Below are positions 1 to 9,517 of a DNA stretch of 9,600 nt, one piece after another (the stretch's first letter is position 1; each line of letters opens with the position of its first letter). Below the pieces are notes generated by a model. The model was given only the letters and a program-made list of their open reading frames with translations. It searched no databases and was not told where the DNA came from. Position numbers and translations under genes: made by a program. The stretch is from DASTCC01 sp035711465 (GTDB lineage: Bacteria > Acidobacteriota > Vicinamibacteria > Vicinamibacterales > SCN-69-37), in NCBI GenBank assembly GCA_035711465.1, contig DASTCC010000273.1:1-9600 (forward strand), in the 5' to 3' direction.

Positions 1-303
1 GGCCATCATCCGCTTCAACATTCCGGTCGCCGCGGCAAGCGCGCGATCGCCCGACGGCGTCAGCCGGTAGCATTTGCGGGCCCGGCCGCCGCGCACCGGT
101 TGCGGCGCGCCGACGCGCGCGGAGACCAGCCGCTGTTCCTCGAGCCGGGCCAGCGTCGCATAGACCGCGCCGATCGCCACGCCGCGCCCGGTGCGCGCCT
201 CGATCTGCTGCCGCACCCGCATGCCGTAAGCCTCGTCGCCCAGCTGCGCCACCGCCAGGAGCACGCAGAGTTCGAACTCGCCGAGCCAGTCGCCCTTCGC
301 CAT
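1..303 (-). CDS. PadR-family transcriptional regulator, C-terminus cut by window edge
   Basis: The visible 101 codons begin at the ATG complementary to 301-303 and stay open to base 1, so the C-terminus is missing. The protein starts MAKGDWLGEFELCVLLAVAQ, followed by a DEAYGMRVRQQIEARTG segment, the GAVYATLARLEEQRLV recognition-helix and wing region, then RGGRARKCYRLTPSG. This order is the PadR winged-helix DNA-binding fold. Family members are about 100-120 residues, so only some 10-15 residues are probably lost. PadR proteins are usually dimeric repressors that act on their own promoter and on adjacent transporter genes. The gene is divergent from the propeller kinase at 461. Acidobacterial PadR genes of this type often precede an ADOP permease, so one may lie beyond the left edge; this cannot be seen here. 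No Shine-Dalgarno is visible before the start, but a TATAGA hexamer lies 8 nt upstream, which could mean a leaderless mRNA. The family assignment is firm; the effector and targets are unknown. Confidence 0.9.
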   Translation of the reverse strand, partial: MAKGDWLGEFELCVLLAVAQLGDEAYGMRVRQQIEARTGRGVAIGAVYATLARLEEQRLVSARVGAPQPVRGGRARKCYRLTPSGDRALAAATGMLKRMMA

Positions 304-338
304 GCCGACAGTCTATATCTTCTACAAACTGGTACTTT
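304..338 (-). promoter_or_regulatory. Candidate promoter and operator of the left-edge PadR gene
   Basis: Read on the minus strand, the region holds AAGTACCAGTT (complement of 327-337) and then TATAGA (complement of 312-317), 8 nt before the ATG. TATAGA resembles a sigma-70 -10 box, with transcription expected to begin at or very near the start codon. No clear -35 is present. The AAGTACCAGTT element matches 9 of 11 bases of an element at nearly the same distance upstream of the other PadR gene (9528-9538), which suggests an autoregulatory site. The box assignments were made by eye. Confidence 0.4.
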
Positions 339-363
339 TGACGGCGGCGGCGACGGTTGGTTA

Positions 364-386
364 GGCCGCCCCGGCCCGCGGCGGCC
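364..386. repeat. GC-only inverted repeat in the divergent intergenic region
   Basis: GGCCGCC at 364-370 is perfectly inverted as GGCGGCC at 380-386, with a 9-nt spacer. It lies between the two divergent candidate start points, so it probably is not transcribed and would act as DNA if it acts at all. Its right arm overlaps the -35 region expected for the TACAAT box at 399-404. No T-run follows on either strand, so it is not a normal intrinsic terminator. In DNA this GC-rich a 7-bp GC stem can arise by chance. Confidence 0.35.
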
Positions 387-398
387 GCGCGAACCGAC

Positions 399-404
399 TA
401 CAAT
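399..404 (+). promoter_or_regulatory. Candidate -10 box for the propeller kinase
   Basis: TACAAT matches five of six positions of the TATAAT consensus and is one of the few AT-rich patches before the kinase gene. Transcription would start near 410, leaving a leader of about 50 nt. No recognisable -35 hexamer stands 16-18 nt upstream, where the sequence is all G and C. The kinase start at 461 also lacks a clear Shine-Dalgarno, so initiation signals on this side remain weakly defined. Confidence 0.35.
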
Positions 405-460
405 GGCGCCACATCCGTGACCCTCCCCGCCGGATCGCCAGCGTCGCGCCGTTCCCAGCA

Positions 461-3079
461 ATGAACGTCGGAACCAGACTGGGGCCCTATGAAGTCGTCG
501 CCAAGCTGGGCGAGGGCGGGATGGGCGAGGTCTACGCGGCCCGCGATACCCGCCTCGAGCGAACCGTCGCGCTCAAGACGCTGCTGAAGTCGGTCGCCGA
601 CGATCCAGACCGTCTGAGCCGCTTCGAGCGCGAGGCGAAGCTGCTCGCGTCGCTCAACCACCCGCACATCGCGCAGATCTACGGACTCGAGGAGAGCGGC
701 GCCTCGCGCGCGCTGGTGATGGAGCTGGTCGAAGGGCCGACCCTTGCGGATCGGATCGCGCAGGGCGCGCTGCCGGCCGACGAGGCGCTGGCGATTGCGA
801 CGCAGATCGCCGCCGCGCTCGAGGCCGCCCACGAGCAGGGCATCGTCCATCGCGATCTGAAGCCGGCCAACATCAAGGTGCGCGCCGACGGCTCGGTCAA
901 AGTCCTCGATTTCGGCCTCGCCAAGCTCGCGGACTCCGCGCTCGGATCGAGCGAGTCGTCGGCGCTGACGTCGCCCGGCATGACGCGGGCCGGGATCGTC
1001 CTCGGCACGCCCGCGTACATGAGTCCGGAGCAGGCGCGCGGACAGACCGTCGACTCGCGTGCCGATCTCTGGGCGTTCGGGTGCGTGTGCTACGAGATGC
1101 TCACCGGCCGGCGCGCCTTCGCCGGCGCGACCGCCTCGGACGCGATCGCGTCGGTGCTGACGCGCGACCCCGACTGGAACGCGCTGCCCGATAACACCCC
1201 GGCGCCGGTACGCCGACTGCTGCGGCGCTGTCTCGCGCGCGACGTCGTGCGGCGGCTGCGGCATGCCGGCGATGCGCGGATCGAGCTGGAAGAGCTTGCC
1301 GCCACGTCGTCGTCGGGCGATGCCGACGTCTCTGCGACGTCCGCGCCGTCACGCGCGACCGCGGTCTCGTATCTGCCGTGGGCGATCGCCGCGGTCGCCC
1401 TGGCCGCTGCGATCGGCTTGGGCTGGCGATTGTGGCGCGATGGTGGCGCCGCCGCGACGGACGCGGCGCGGACGACGCGGCTCGAGTTGATGCTGCCTGG
1501 CGGCCTGGAGCTGTTTCCGTCCAACGCGACCACTGTGATCGCGTCGCCCGACGGCCGGTCGATTGCGTTCATCGGCACGTCCGGAGGCAGCCGGCAGCTC
1601 TATCTCCGCAGACTCGATGAGTTCGAGGCTGCGCCGGTGCGCGGATCGCTCGGTGCGACGACCGCGGCGTTTTCGCCCGACGGGCGGGCGGTGGTATTCG
1701 TGACCTCCGGCGGCGAGCTGCGAACCGCATCGCTCACGGATGGGCTGATCACGCAGGTCGCCCGCGACGCCAGCCTGCTGTACGGCCTCACCTGGGCCGC
1801 CGACGGCCGCATCGTCTACACCCGCGCCGGCAGTCTGTGGTCGGTGCGCGGCACCGCCGAGCCACAGCAGTTAACGAAGCGCGCCGATGGCGAGCAGTAC
1901 CACGCGTGGCCGGCGGTGATGCCGGACGGGCGAACGGTGCTGTTCACGGTCGAGGCCAGCGGCGGGTCGCGCGTCGAGGCGTTGGTCCTCGAGACGCTCG
2001 AACGCCGGGTCGTGCTCGATCAGGCCTCGCGCGGCAAGATCGGACCGGAAGGCCGTCTCTTCTTCTATCGGGACGATCGCATGCTCGCCACGGCGTTCGA
2101 CGCGGCGGCGCTGCGTCCGATCGGATCGCCGGCGCTGGTGATGGACAACGTGCCCGACCTCGGCGGCGGCATCCCGGTTGGCGATGTCTCGCCGGCAGGT
2201 CTGATGGTGTTTCCGCCGGACGCGCCTCAACGCCGCCTCGTCTGGGTGTCGCGAGACGGCGTCGAAGAACCGGTGAGCGAACCGGCGCGAAGCTACATGA
2301 ACCCGCGCATCTCTCCCGATGGCACGCGCGTCGTCGTCCAGGCGGGCGCGATCTGGGTTCACGATCTCCGGCGCGACGCGATCGAGCGCGTGCCGACGCT
2401 TGCGGCGACCGCCAACGCTTTTCCGATGTGGCTGCCTGATGGCCGGACGGTGATGCACCGCAGCGGCGTTGGCCTCCGGCTGCAGGACACCGACAGCGGC
2501 GGGGAGGGCCGGACGCTGACGGGGACGACGGAGTTCGACTATCCGGGCTCGGTGACGGCGGACGGGCAGACGGCGGTGTTCAACCGGAGCACGCCGGACA
2601 GCAGCTTCGATCTGATGATGGCGCCGCTGGCCGACATGGGGAAGGCGACGCCGATCGTGCATACGCCGGCGTACGAAGCGGGCGCGCGGCTGTCGCCGGA
2701 CGGCAGATGGCTCGTCTATGTCTCGAATCAGTCGCAACGAAACGAGGTCTACCTGCGGCCGTTCCCCGGACCGGAGCGGCGTCTGCAGGTCTCGAGCGAC
2801 GGCGGATCGCAGGCGGCCTGGAATCCGAACGGCAGCGAGATCTTCTACCGCATCGGCGATCGCATGATGGCCGTCGGTCTCACTTTTACCGGCAGCGACG
2901 TTCGCCTCTCGGCGCCGCGGCAGCTGTTCTCCCGGCCCTACGCCTACGGCGCCGGCATCACCATGGCGAACTACGACGTCACGAAGGACGGCCAGCGATT
3001 CCTGATGGTGCGCGACGACACGGTCGTCGGGCGTCTGCGGGTGATCTTGAACTGGCGCGCGGAGACGCAGCCCAAGTAG
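461..3079 (+). CDS. Transmembrane Ser/Thr protein kinase with extracytoplasmic PD40/TolB-like beta-propeller
   Basis: This 872-residue Hanks-type kinase should phosphorylate Ser/Thr on cytoplasmic proteins in response to an external or envelope signal. The kinase domain spans about residues 10-275: glycine loop LGEGGMGEVY (16-25), VALK lysine K39, alpha-C glutamate E58, HRDLKPAN (130-137, catalytic D132), DFG (150-152) and SPE (188-190). All catalytic residues are present, and the HRD arginine suggests control through the activation loop. A Ser/Ala-rich linker leads to one hydrophobic helix at about 304-322 (AIAAVALAAAIGLGW). After it come repeated xPDGR-type propeller strands near residues 362, 405, 445, 487, 618, 658, 699 and 745, running to about 820. 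This kinase/TM/PD40 order is frequent in Acidobacteriota. The start fits because MNVGTRLGPYEV matches how such kinases normally begin, although no Shine-Dalgarno is visible. The propeller ligand and kinase substrates are unknown. It is divergent from a PadR gene and convergent with the TPR kinase. Confidence 0.95.
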   Translation: MNVGTRLGPYEVVAKLGEGGMGEVYAARDTRLERTVALKTLLKSVADDPDRLSRFEREAKLLASLNHPHIAQIYGLEESGASRALVMELVEGPTLADRIAQGALPADEALAIATQIAAALEAAHEQGIVHRDLKPANIKVRADGSVKVLDFGLAKLADSALGSSESSALTSPGMTRAGIVLGTPAYMSPEQARGQTVDSRADLWAFGCVCYEMLTGRRAFAGATASDAIASVLTRDPDWNALPDNTPAPVRRLLRRCLARDVVRRLRHAGDARIELEELAATSSSGDADVSATSAPSRATAVSYLPWAIAAVALAAAIGLGWRLWRDGGAAATDAARTTRLELMLPGGLELFPSNATTVIASPDGRSIAFIGTSGGSRQLYLRRLDEFEAAPVRGSLGATTAAFSPDGRAVVFVTSGGELRTASLTDGLITQVARDASLLYGLTWAADGRIVYTRAGSLWSVRGTAEPQQLTKRADGEQYHAWPAVMPDGRTVLFTVEASGGSRVEALVLETLERRVVLDQASRGKIGPEGRLFFYRDDRMLATAFDAAALRPIGSPALVMDNVPDLGGGIPVGDVSPAGLMVFPPDAPQRRLVWVSRDGVEEPVSEPARSYMNPRISPDGTRVVVQAGAIWVHDLRRDAIERVPTLAATANAFPMWLPDGRTVMHRSGVGLRLQDTDSGGEGRTLTGTTEFDYPGSVTADGQTAVFNRSTPDSSFDLMMAPLADMGKATPIVHTPAYEAGARLSPDGRWLVYVSNQSQRNEVYLRPFPGPERRLQVSSDGGSQAAWNPNGSEIFYRIGDRMMAVGLTFTGSDVRLSAPRQLFSRPYAYGAGITMANYDVTKDGQRFLMVRDDTVVGRLRVILNWRAETQPK

Positions 3080-3085
3080 AGCGGC

Positions 3086-5740
<2,655 letters not shown>

Positions 5741-5744
5741 CTCG

Positions 5745-5769
5745 CGCTATCACGAGTATCCGGATAGCG
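5745..5769. promoter_or_regulatory. Operator-like inverted repeat at the TPR-kinase promoter
   Basis: On the minus strand CGCTATC is followed after 11 nt by its exact inverse GATAGCG. The outer arms partly coincide with a second, perfect 10-bp palindrome TATCCGGATA (5757-5766). The repeat covers the candidate -10 hexamer and most of the spacer of the kinase promoter, the usual position of a repressor site. Because transcription probably begins inside or just past it, a DNA-level role is likelier than an RNA hairpin. The cognate regulator is unknown. Confidence 0.5.
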
Positions 5770-5781
5770 AGGGGCTGTCAA
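5755..5781 (-). promoter_or_regulatory. Candidate sigma-70 promoter of the TPR kinase
   Basis: On the minus strand a perfect -35 consensus TTGACA (complement of 5776-5781) is followed after 15 nt by GATACT (complement of 5755-5760), which matches four of six -10 positions. The predicted start is within about 10 nt of the ATG at 5740, giving a very short leader. The -35 overlaps the racemase stop codon (5778-5780). The 15-nt spacer is shorter than the preferred 17 nt, so the promoter may need activation or use a different -10. Confidence 0.5.
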
Positions 5782-6494
5782 GGTCCACCGCGCCACGCCG
5801 GCCGTCGATCGTCGATGGCCGCGGCGACGGCTTCCCGCGCGAGCAGCCGCGTCGAGTCGAGCGTCGGCAGCGGCGAGATCTCGGGCGTCACGAGCAGCGG
5901 CAGTTCGGTGCAGCTCAGCGCGACCGCATCGCAACCCTCTTGCTTCAGCGCGTCGATGATGCGGACGTACTCCGACCTCGACCGCTCGCTCACCACGCCC
6001 TGGCACAGCTCGTCGAAGATCACGTCGTCGACGATCCGGCGATCCTCGGGAGACGGCGTGCGCATCGTGAGGCCCCGCTTCGCGAACGCCGCGGGATAGA
6101 CGGGTCCCTCCATCGTCCACTTCGTGCCGAGCAGCGCGACCGATCGGCGTCCGTCCGCCTTCGCTCGGGCGGCGACGATCGCCGCGATGTGCAGACCCGG
6201 AAGCGGCAGCGGCTCGCCCGCCAGCTCGAGCGCGATGTGGGCGGTGTTATCGGGGCAGACGAAGAAGTCGCATCCTGCGGCCGCGAGGCGACCGGCGGTT
6301 CGCGCCAGATGCGCGCGGACGGCGCCGAGATCGTGCCGCGCGTAGTGCGCGAGCGTCGGGCCCATCGGCAGGATCGACAACGTGACTTCCGGGTGTTCGT
6401 GGGCGCCCAGCCTGGCCGAAGCGGCGCGGATCATCTCGAGAAAGCACAGCGCGGCGCCGTCGGCGCTGTGCGCGAGGATGCCGATGTGCAGCAT
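5778..6494 (-). CDS. Asp/Glu racemase-superfamily amino-acid racemase
   Basis: The 238-residue cytoplasmic protein begins MLHIGILAHSADGAAL and has the two-half architecture of the aspartate/glutamate racemase superfamily, at its usual length of about 230-250. The first-half active-site segment is FFVCPDNTAH (C80, N83, T84, H86). A GTKWTMEGPVYP segment (about 123-134) corresponds to the substrate-contact stretch between halves, and the second-half segment is SCTEL (C195, T196, E197). These enzymes invert amino-acid alpha-carbons by a cofactor-independent two-base mechanism. The exact substrate (Asp, Glu or another amino acid) cannot be read from the sequence. Oddly, C80 is three residues before the Asn-Thr pair, whereas in many family members Cys is immediately before it, and Asp82 takes that place. 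The ATG at 6494 is favoured by the conserved-looking N-terminus. It has no Shine-Dalgarno, and a TACTAT hexamer lies 6 nt upstream. It sits between the ADOP permease and the TPR kinase, same strand. No signal peptide is seen. Confidence 0.85.
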   Translation of the reverse strand: MLHIGILAHSADGAALCFLEMIRAASARLGAHEHPEVTLSILPMGPTLAHYARHDLGAVRAHLARTAGRLAAAGCDFFVCPDNTAHIALELAGEPLPLPGLHIAAIVAARAKADGRRSVALLGTKWTMEGPVYPAAFAKRGLTMRTPSPEDRRIVDDVIFDELCQGVVSERSRSEYVRIIDALKQEGCDAVALSCTELPLLVTPEISPLPTLDSTRLLAREAVAAAIDDRRPAWRGGP

Positions 6495-6500
6495 GCCCGA

Positions 6501-6506
6501 ATAGTA
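6501..6506 (-). promoter_or_regulatory. Candidate -10 box immediately upstream of the racemase
   Basis: On the minus strand TACTAT stands 6 nt before the racemase ATG and matches four of six TATAAT positions. Transcription from it would begin at about the start codon, giving a leaderless mRNA, in line with the lack of a Shine-Dalgarno. No -35 hexamer is visible. The rest of the 46-nt gap to the permease stop holds an 8-bp palindrome CCTGCAGG (6519-6526) and GC-rich sequence without a T-run, so no intrinsic terminator is evident. Confidence 0.3.
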
Positions 6507-6540
6507 CGGCCTCGCGGGCCTGCAGGGGCCTCTCAGCCGA

Positions 6541-9174
6541 TCACTGCTGCCGCAGCACCACGGCCGGATCGACCGCGGCCGCCCGCCGCGCCGGCAGATA
6601 CGCGGCGATCGCGGCAGCGCCAGTCAGTGCGGCGATGACGACGATGTACGTCGTCGCGTCGAGCGGCGAGGTTTCGAACAGGAACTGGCGCAGATAGCGC
6701 GCCGAAAGCGCGGCGAGGACGACACCTATCCCGGCGCCGATCGCGATGACCGCGCCGGCCTGTCCCATCAGCAGGCCGACCGCCGACGTCGGCGTCGCGC
6801 CGAGCGCCATCCGAATCCCGACTTCGCGGCGGCGGCGCGCGACCAGCATCGCGGTGACGCCGTAGAGGCCGGCGAGCGCAAGCGTCATCGCGATCGCCGC
6901 GAACATGCCCATCGCCGCGGCGACGAACCGGCGCCGCGACGTCGTGCCGGCGAGGCGATCGGCCATGGTCCGGACGTCGCTCAACGGCACGGCGGCGTCG
7001 ACGCTGCCGACCGCCGCGCGAATCGCTGGCAGCAGCTGCGCCGGCGGCGCCGCGCTGGTGCGGACGACGATGAAGAGCGATCGCAGGAAGGCGAGCCGGT
7101 ACATCTCCGGCGCCGGCGGTTGCTCGAGCGTGCCGTGCCTGACGTCGCCGACAATGCCGACGATCCGGCTGCGCATCGCGTTGACGGTGACGACCTCGCC
7201 GATCGGATCGCGGCCCGGCCACTGCGTGCGCGCCAGCGCTTCGTTGACCACGACCGGCGGCAGGTCGCCGTCGTTCACGAGACCACGCCCGCGCACGAGC
7301 CGAATGCCCATCGCATCGAAGTACTCCGGCGAGACGCGATGGATGATCGCCATCGCGCTTTCGCCGTCGGCGCGGGTGTAGCTCGTCGATCCGACGGTGC
7401 CGCTCATCGGCAGCTGCCAGGTGTAGGCCGCCTGATCCACTCCCGGAACCGCGCGCACGGCATCGATCAACCTGTCGTAGCCGCGCCGCACATCCTCGCC
7501 CGTGGGATAGCGCTCCGCTGGCAGCGACACCTGGAACGTCAGGACCCGGCTCGCGTCGAACCCCGGCGCCGTCAGCAGCACGCGCCACAGCGAACGGACG
7601 AGGAGCCCCGCCGACAGCAGCAGTACGACGCTCAGTGCGACCTCCGCGCCAATCAGCCATCGGCTCGACCGCGCCGCCGTCGTCGACGTCCGTCCGGAGT
7701 CGCGGAGCGAGACGTGCGCGGAACGGCCGCGGATCGACGCCGCGGCGATCGCGGCGACGAACAGCGCGCACGCGATTGTGACCGCCAGCAGCGAAGCCAG
7801 CGTGCCGCCGCCGAAGACGACGGCGTCGAGCCGGGGCAGATCGGGCGGCGCGAACCGGCGCAGGGCATTCAGGAGAAGCAACGCCCCGACGACGCCGGCA
7901 AGGCATCCAATCGTGCCGAGCATCAGCGCCTCGATCAGCACCTGACGAAGCAGCGAGGCACGGCTCGCGCCGAGCGACCGCCGGACCGCGAGCTCGTGAC
8001 GCCGTCCGTGCAGGCGCACGATCAGCAAGTGCGCGACGTTGAGGCACGCGATCGCCAGGACGACCACGGCCGCGGCGGCGACGAGCCAGACCGTGGTCCG
8101 CACGCCGCCAATGGCCTGCTCCTGGAATGGCACGAGCGCGAAAACGTCGCCGCCGGACGCAGCAGGCGAGCGTGCCCCTGACGCCGTCGCGATCGACGAG
8201 ACTTCCCGGGCAGCGGCGTCGAGCGTTGCGTCGCGCTGAAGCCTCGCCACCGACACCAGATAGCGGTTGCCACGCACCGGCGGCCCGGCGGCGCCGGTGC
8301 GCCACGGAACGTAGATCGAGATCTCCGCCGCGAAGCCGTAGTTCGCCGAAATCTCCTCGATGCGCGGGAACTCGAAGCCCGCCGGCATGACGCCGACGAC
8401 GCGGTGCGCCCGGCCGTCGAGCGTGATGGTGCGGCCGACGACCGACGGGTCACCGGAAAAGCGGCGTTGCCAGAGCGCGTGACCGAGCACGACCGGCCGC
8501 GATCCGTCGCTGGCGTCGCCGGCGCCGAGCGTGCGGCCGTAGAGCGCGCGAACGCCCAGCGCGTCGAAGAGATCGCCGGCGACCGCCGAGGCCGCGAGCC
8601 GTTCCGGCTCGCCGCTGCCGGTCAGCGTGACGTCTTCCGGCACGGCGCCGCCGACCGACGCGAGCCGGGTGGCGCCGCGCCGCCAATCGTCCAGATCCGG
8701 CTCCGACGTCGGCAGGTTGACATAGCCGGCGCGGACATTCGGATTGCGGCCCCAGATGTAGACGAGGCGATCGGCGTCGGGGTACGGCGGCGGCGTCAGC
8801 AACAGGCCATGGATGACGGCCAGGACGATGGCGATGGCGCCCAGGCCGAGCGCGAACACCGCCGTCGTCGACAGCGTGAACAACGGCGCGCGCAGGAAGA
8901 CGCGCGCGGTGTAATGGACGTCGCGCGCGGCGGCGGCGGCGCCGATCGAGAGCGCGGACCGGAGACGGGTTCGCCAGGGCGGACGCGCGATCGCGTCGCG
9001 GACCAGACGATCCTGCCAGCGGTCGCGATCGCCGAACCGTCGCGCCGCTTCGCGCTCGGCCTCCTCGGCCGACAGGCCCTGACGGCGCAGCTCGGCGATC
9101 GTCTGCGCGTGGTGGAAGCGCAGCTCGGCGTCGATCTGCCGGGCGCGGTCGTCGCGATCGTCGCCGGGAGTCAC
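6541..9174 (-). CDS. ADOP-type MacB/FtsX-family permease (ATPase-less ABC permease)
   Basis: With the GTG start at 9174 the product is 877 residues. An N-terminal cytoplasmic prefix (about 10-60) carries AELRFHHAQTIAELRRQGLS and an EAxRRFGD-like helix typical of acidobacterial duplicated orphan permeases. A transmembrane helix lies near 100-122, followed by a large periplasmic MacB-PCD-like domain. An FtsX core follows with helices near 361-385, 411-436 and 457-479 and a conserved RRHELAVRRSLGASR cytoplasmic loop. The second half repeats this: a helix near 505-529, a periplasmic domain, then helices near 750-778, 797-825 and 840-861 with the loop RRREVGIRMALGAT. The end, PARRAAAVDPAVVLRQQ, is the usual family terminus. 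There is no Walker ATPase domain or adjacent ATPase gene, so it must borrow one or work without. MacB relatives move peptides, lipids or drugs mechanically across the envelope; this substrate is unknown. The start is set by the 4-nt overlap (GTGA) with the PadR stop and a GGGGG stretch upstream. Confidence 0.93.
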   Translation of the reverse strand: MTPGDDRDDRARQIDAELRFHHAQTIAELRRQGLSAEEAEREAARRFGDRDRWQDRLVRDAIARPPWRTRLRSALSIGAAAAARDVHYTARVFLRAPLFTLSTTAVFALGLGAIAIVLAVIHGLLLTPPPYPDADRLVYIWGRNPNVRAGYVNLPTSEPDLDDWRRGATRLASVGGAVPEDVTLTGSGEPERLAASAVAGDLFDALGVRALYGRTLGAGDASDGSRPVVLGHALWQRRFSGDPSVVGRTITLDGRAHRVVGVMPAGFEFPRIEEISANYGFAAEISIYVPWRTGAAGPPVRGNRYLVSVARLQRDATLDAAAREVSSIATASGARSPAASGGDVFALVPFQEQAIGGVRTTVWLVAAAAVVVLAIACLNVAHLLIVRLHGRRHELAVRRSLGASRASLLRQVLIEALMLGTIGCLAGVVGALLLLNALRRFAPPDLPRLDAVVFGGGTLASLLAVTIACALFVAAIAAASIRGRSAHVSLRDSGRTSTTAARSSRWLIGAEVALSVVLLLSAGLLVRSLWRVLLTAPGFDASRVLTFQVSLPAERYPTGEDVRRGYDRLIDAVRAVPGVDQAAYTWQLPMSGTVGSTSYTRADGESAMAIIHRVSPEYFDAMGIRLVRGRGLVNDGDLPPVVVNEALARTQWPGRDPIGEVVTVNAMRSRIVGIVGDVRHGTLEQPPAPEMYRLAFLRSLFIVVRTSAAPPAQLLPAIRAAVGSVDAAVPLSDVRTMADRLAGTTSRRRFVAAAMGMFAAIAMTLALAGLYGVTAMLVARRRREVGIRMALGATPTSAVGLLMGQAGAVIAIGAGIGVVLAALSARYLRQFLFETSPLDATTYIVVIAALTGAAAIAAYLPARRAAAVDPAVVLRQQ

Positions 9175-9500
9175 GCGCGCCCCCGGCGTGGCTGCAGAAT
9201 GCGCGCCGCCATGTCGGCGTAGCGCGTCCAGAGGCGGGTTTCGCGCTGCAGTTCGCGGCGGCCGATCGCCGTCAGCCGGTAGAAGCGCGCCTGGCGGTTG
9301 TTCTCCGACGGACCCAGCTCGGCGGCAAGCCAGCCGCGCCGCTCCATCCGGTGCAAGGCATGGTAGAGCGCGCCTTCCTCGACGTCGAGCTCGCCGCCGG
9401 AGATGTCGCGCAGCCAGGCGATGACCGCGTAGCCATGCCGCGGGCCGTCCGCGAGCGCGCGGAGAACGAAGAGGTCGAGCGTCCCGTGCCGCAGGTCCAT
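9171..9500 (-). CDS. PadR-family transcriptional regulator paired with the ADOP permease
   Basis: This complete 109-residue protein begins MDLRHGTLDLFVLRALADGP and continues RHGYAVIAWLRDISGGELDVEEGALYHALHRMERRGWL, the PadR winged helix, then AELGPSENNRQARFYRLTAIG, the wing and dimerisation lead-in. The SENNRxAxFYRLT stretch is characteristic of PadR proteins paired with acidobacterial permeases. Its TGA overlaps the permease GTG in a GTGA arrangement, so the two are translationally coupled and probably one operon. It most likely represses this operon and releases it on an unknown signal. The start at 9500 is supported by GGGGAG 6 nt upstream. Just upstream are inverted repeats fit for PadR autoregulation, similar to those before the other PadR gene at 303. 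The two PadR proteins are clearly different within the shared fold. Confidence 0.95.
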   Translation of the reverse strand: MDLRHGTLDLFVLRALADGPRHGYAVIAWLRDISGGELDVEEGALYHALHRMERRGWLAAELGPSENNRQARFYRLTAIGRRELQRETRLWTRYADMAARILQPRRGRA

Positions 9501-9506
9501 GCCTCA

Positions 9507-9512
9507 CTCCCC
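9507..9512 (-). promoter_or_regulatory. Strong Shine-Dalgarno of the PadR-ADOP operon
   Basis: GGGGAG on the minus strand lies 6 nt before the PadR ATG at 9500. It is the clearest ribosome-binding site in the window and fixes this start. The left-edge PadR, the racemase and the propeller kinase have no comparable site, so translation initiation seems to differ among neighbours. Confidence 0.7.
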
Positions 9513-9517
9513 TGAAG

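Noticed and set aside
341..356. GCGGCGGCGGCGACGG tract as a microsatellite
   Set aside because: Only three or so imperfect triplet units in a GC-rich background; not a meaningful repeat.
403..420. A 5-codon ORF (ATG to TGA) in the leader of the propeller kinase
   Set aside because: No ribosome-binding site, far too short to judge, and its ATG overlaps the candidate -10 box so it would lie upstream of the transcription start.
398..1264. A 288-codon minus-strand frame opposite the propeller kinase
   Set aside because: Shadow of the kinase domain; composition is Arg-rich and no protein motif is visible.
6511..6530. GGCC repeats and the CCTGCAGG palindrome between permease and racemase as a terminator
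   Set aside because: Competing short 4-bp stems, no stable long stem and no following T-run.
6533..8305. A 590-codon open frame on the minus strand in another frame of the permease
   Set aside because: Arg/Ala/Gly-rich translation with no membrane segments or motifs; the overlapping frame is an intact FtsX-type permease.
9174..9507. N-terminal extension of the permease to a GTG near 9507
   Set aside because: It lies wholly within the PadR gene, translates to low-complexity Arg/Ala sequence, and the GTG at 9174 gives the family N-terminus.
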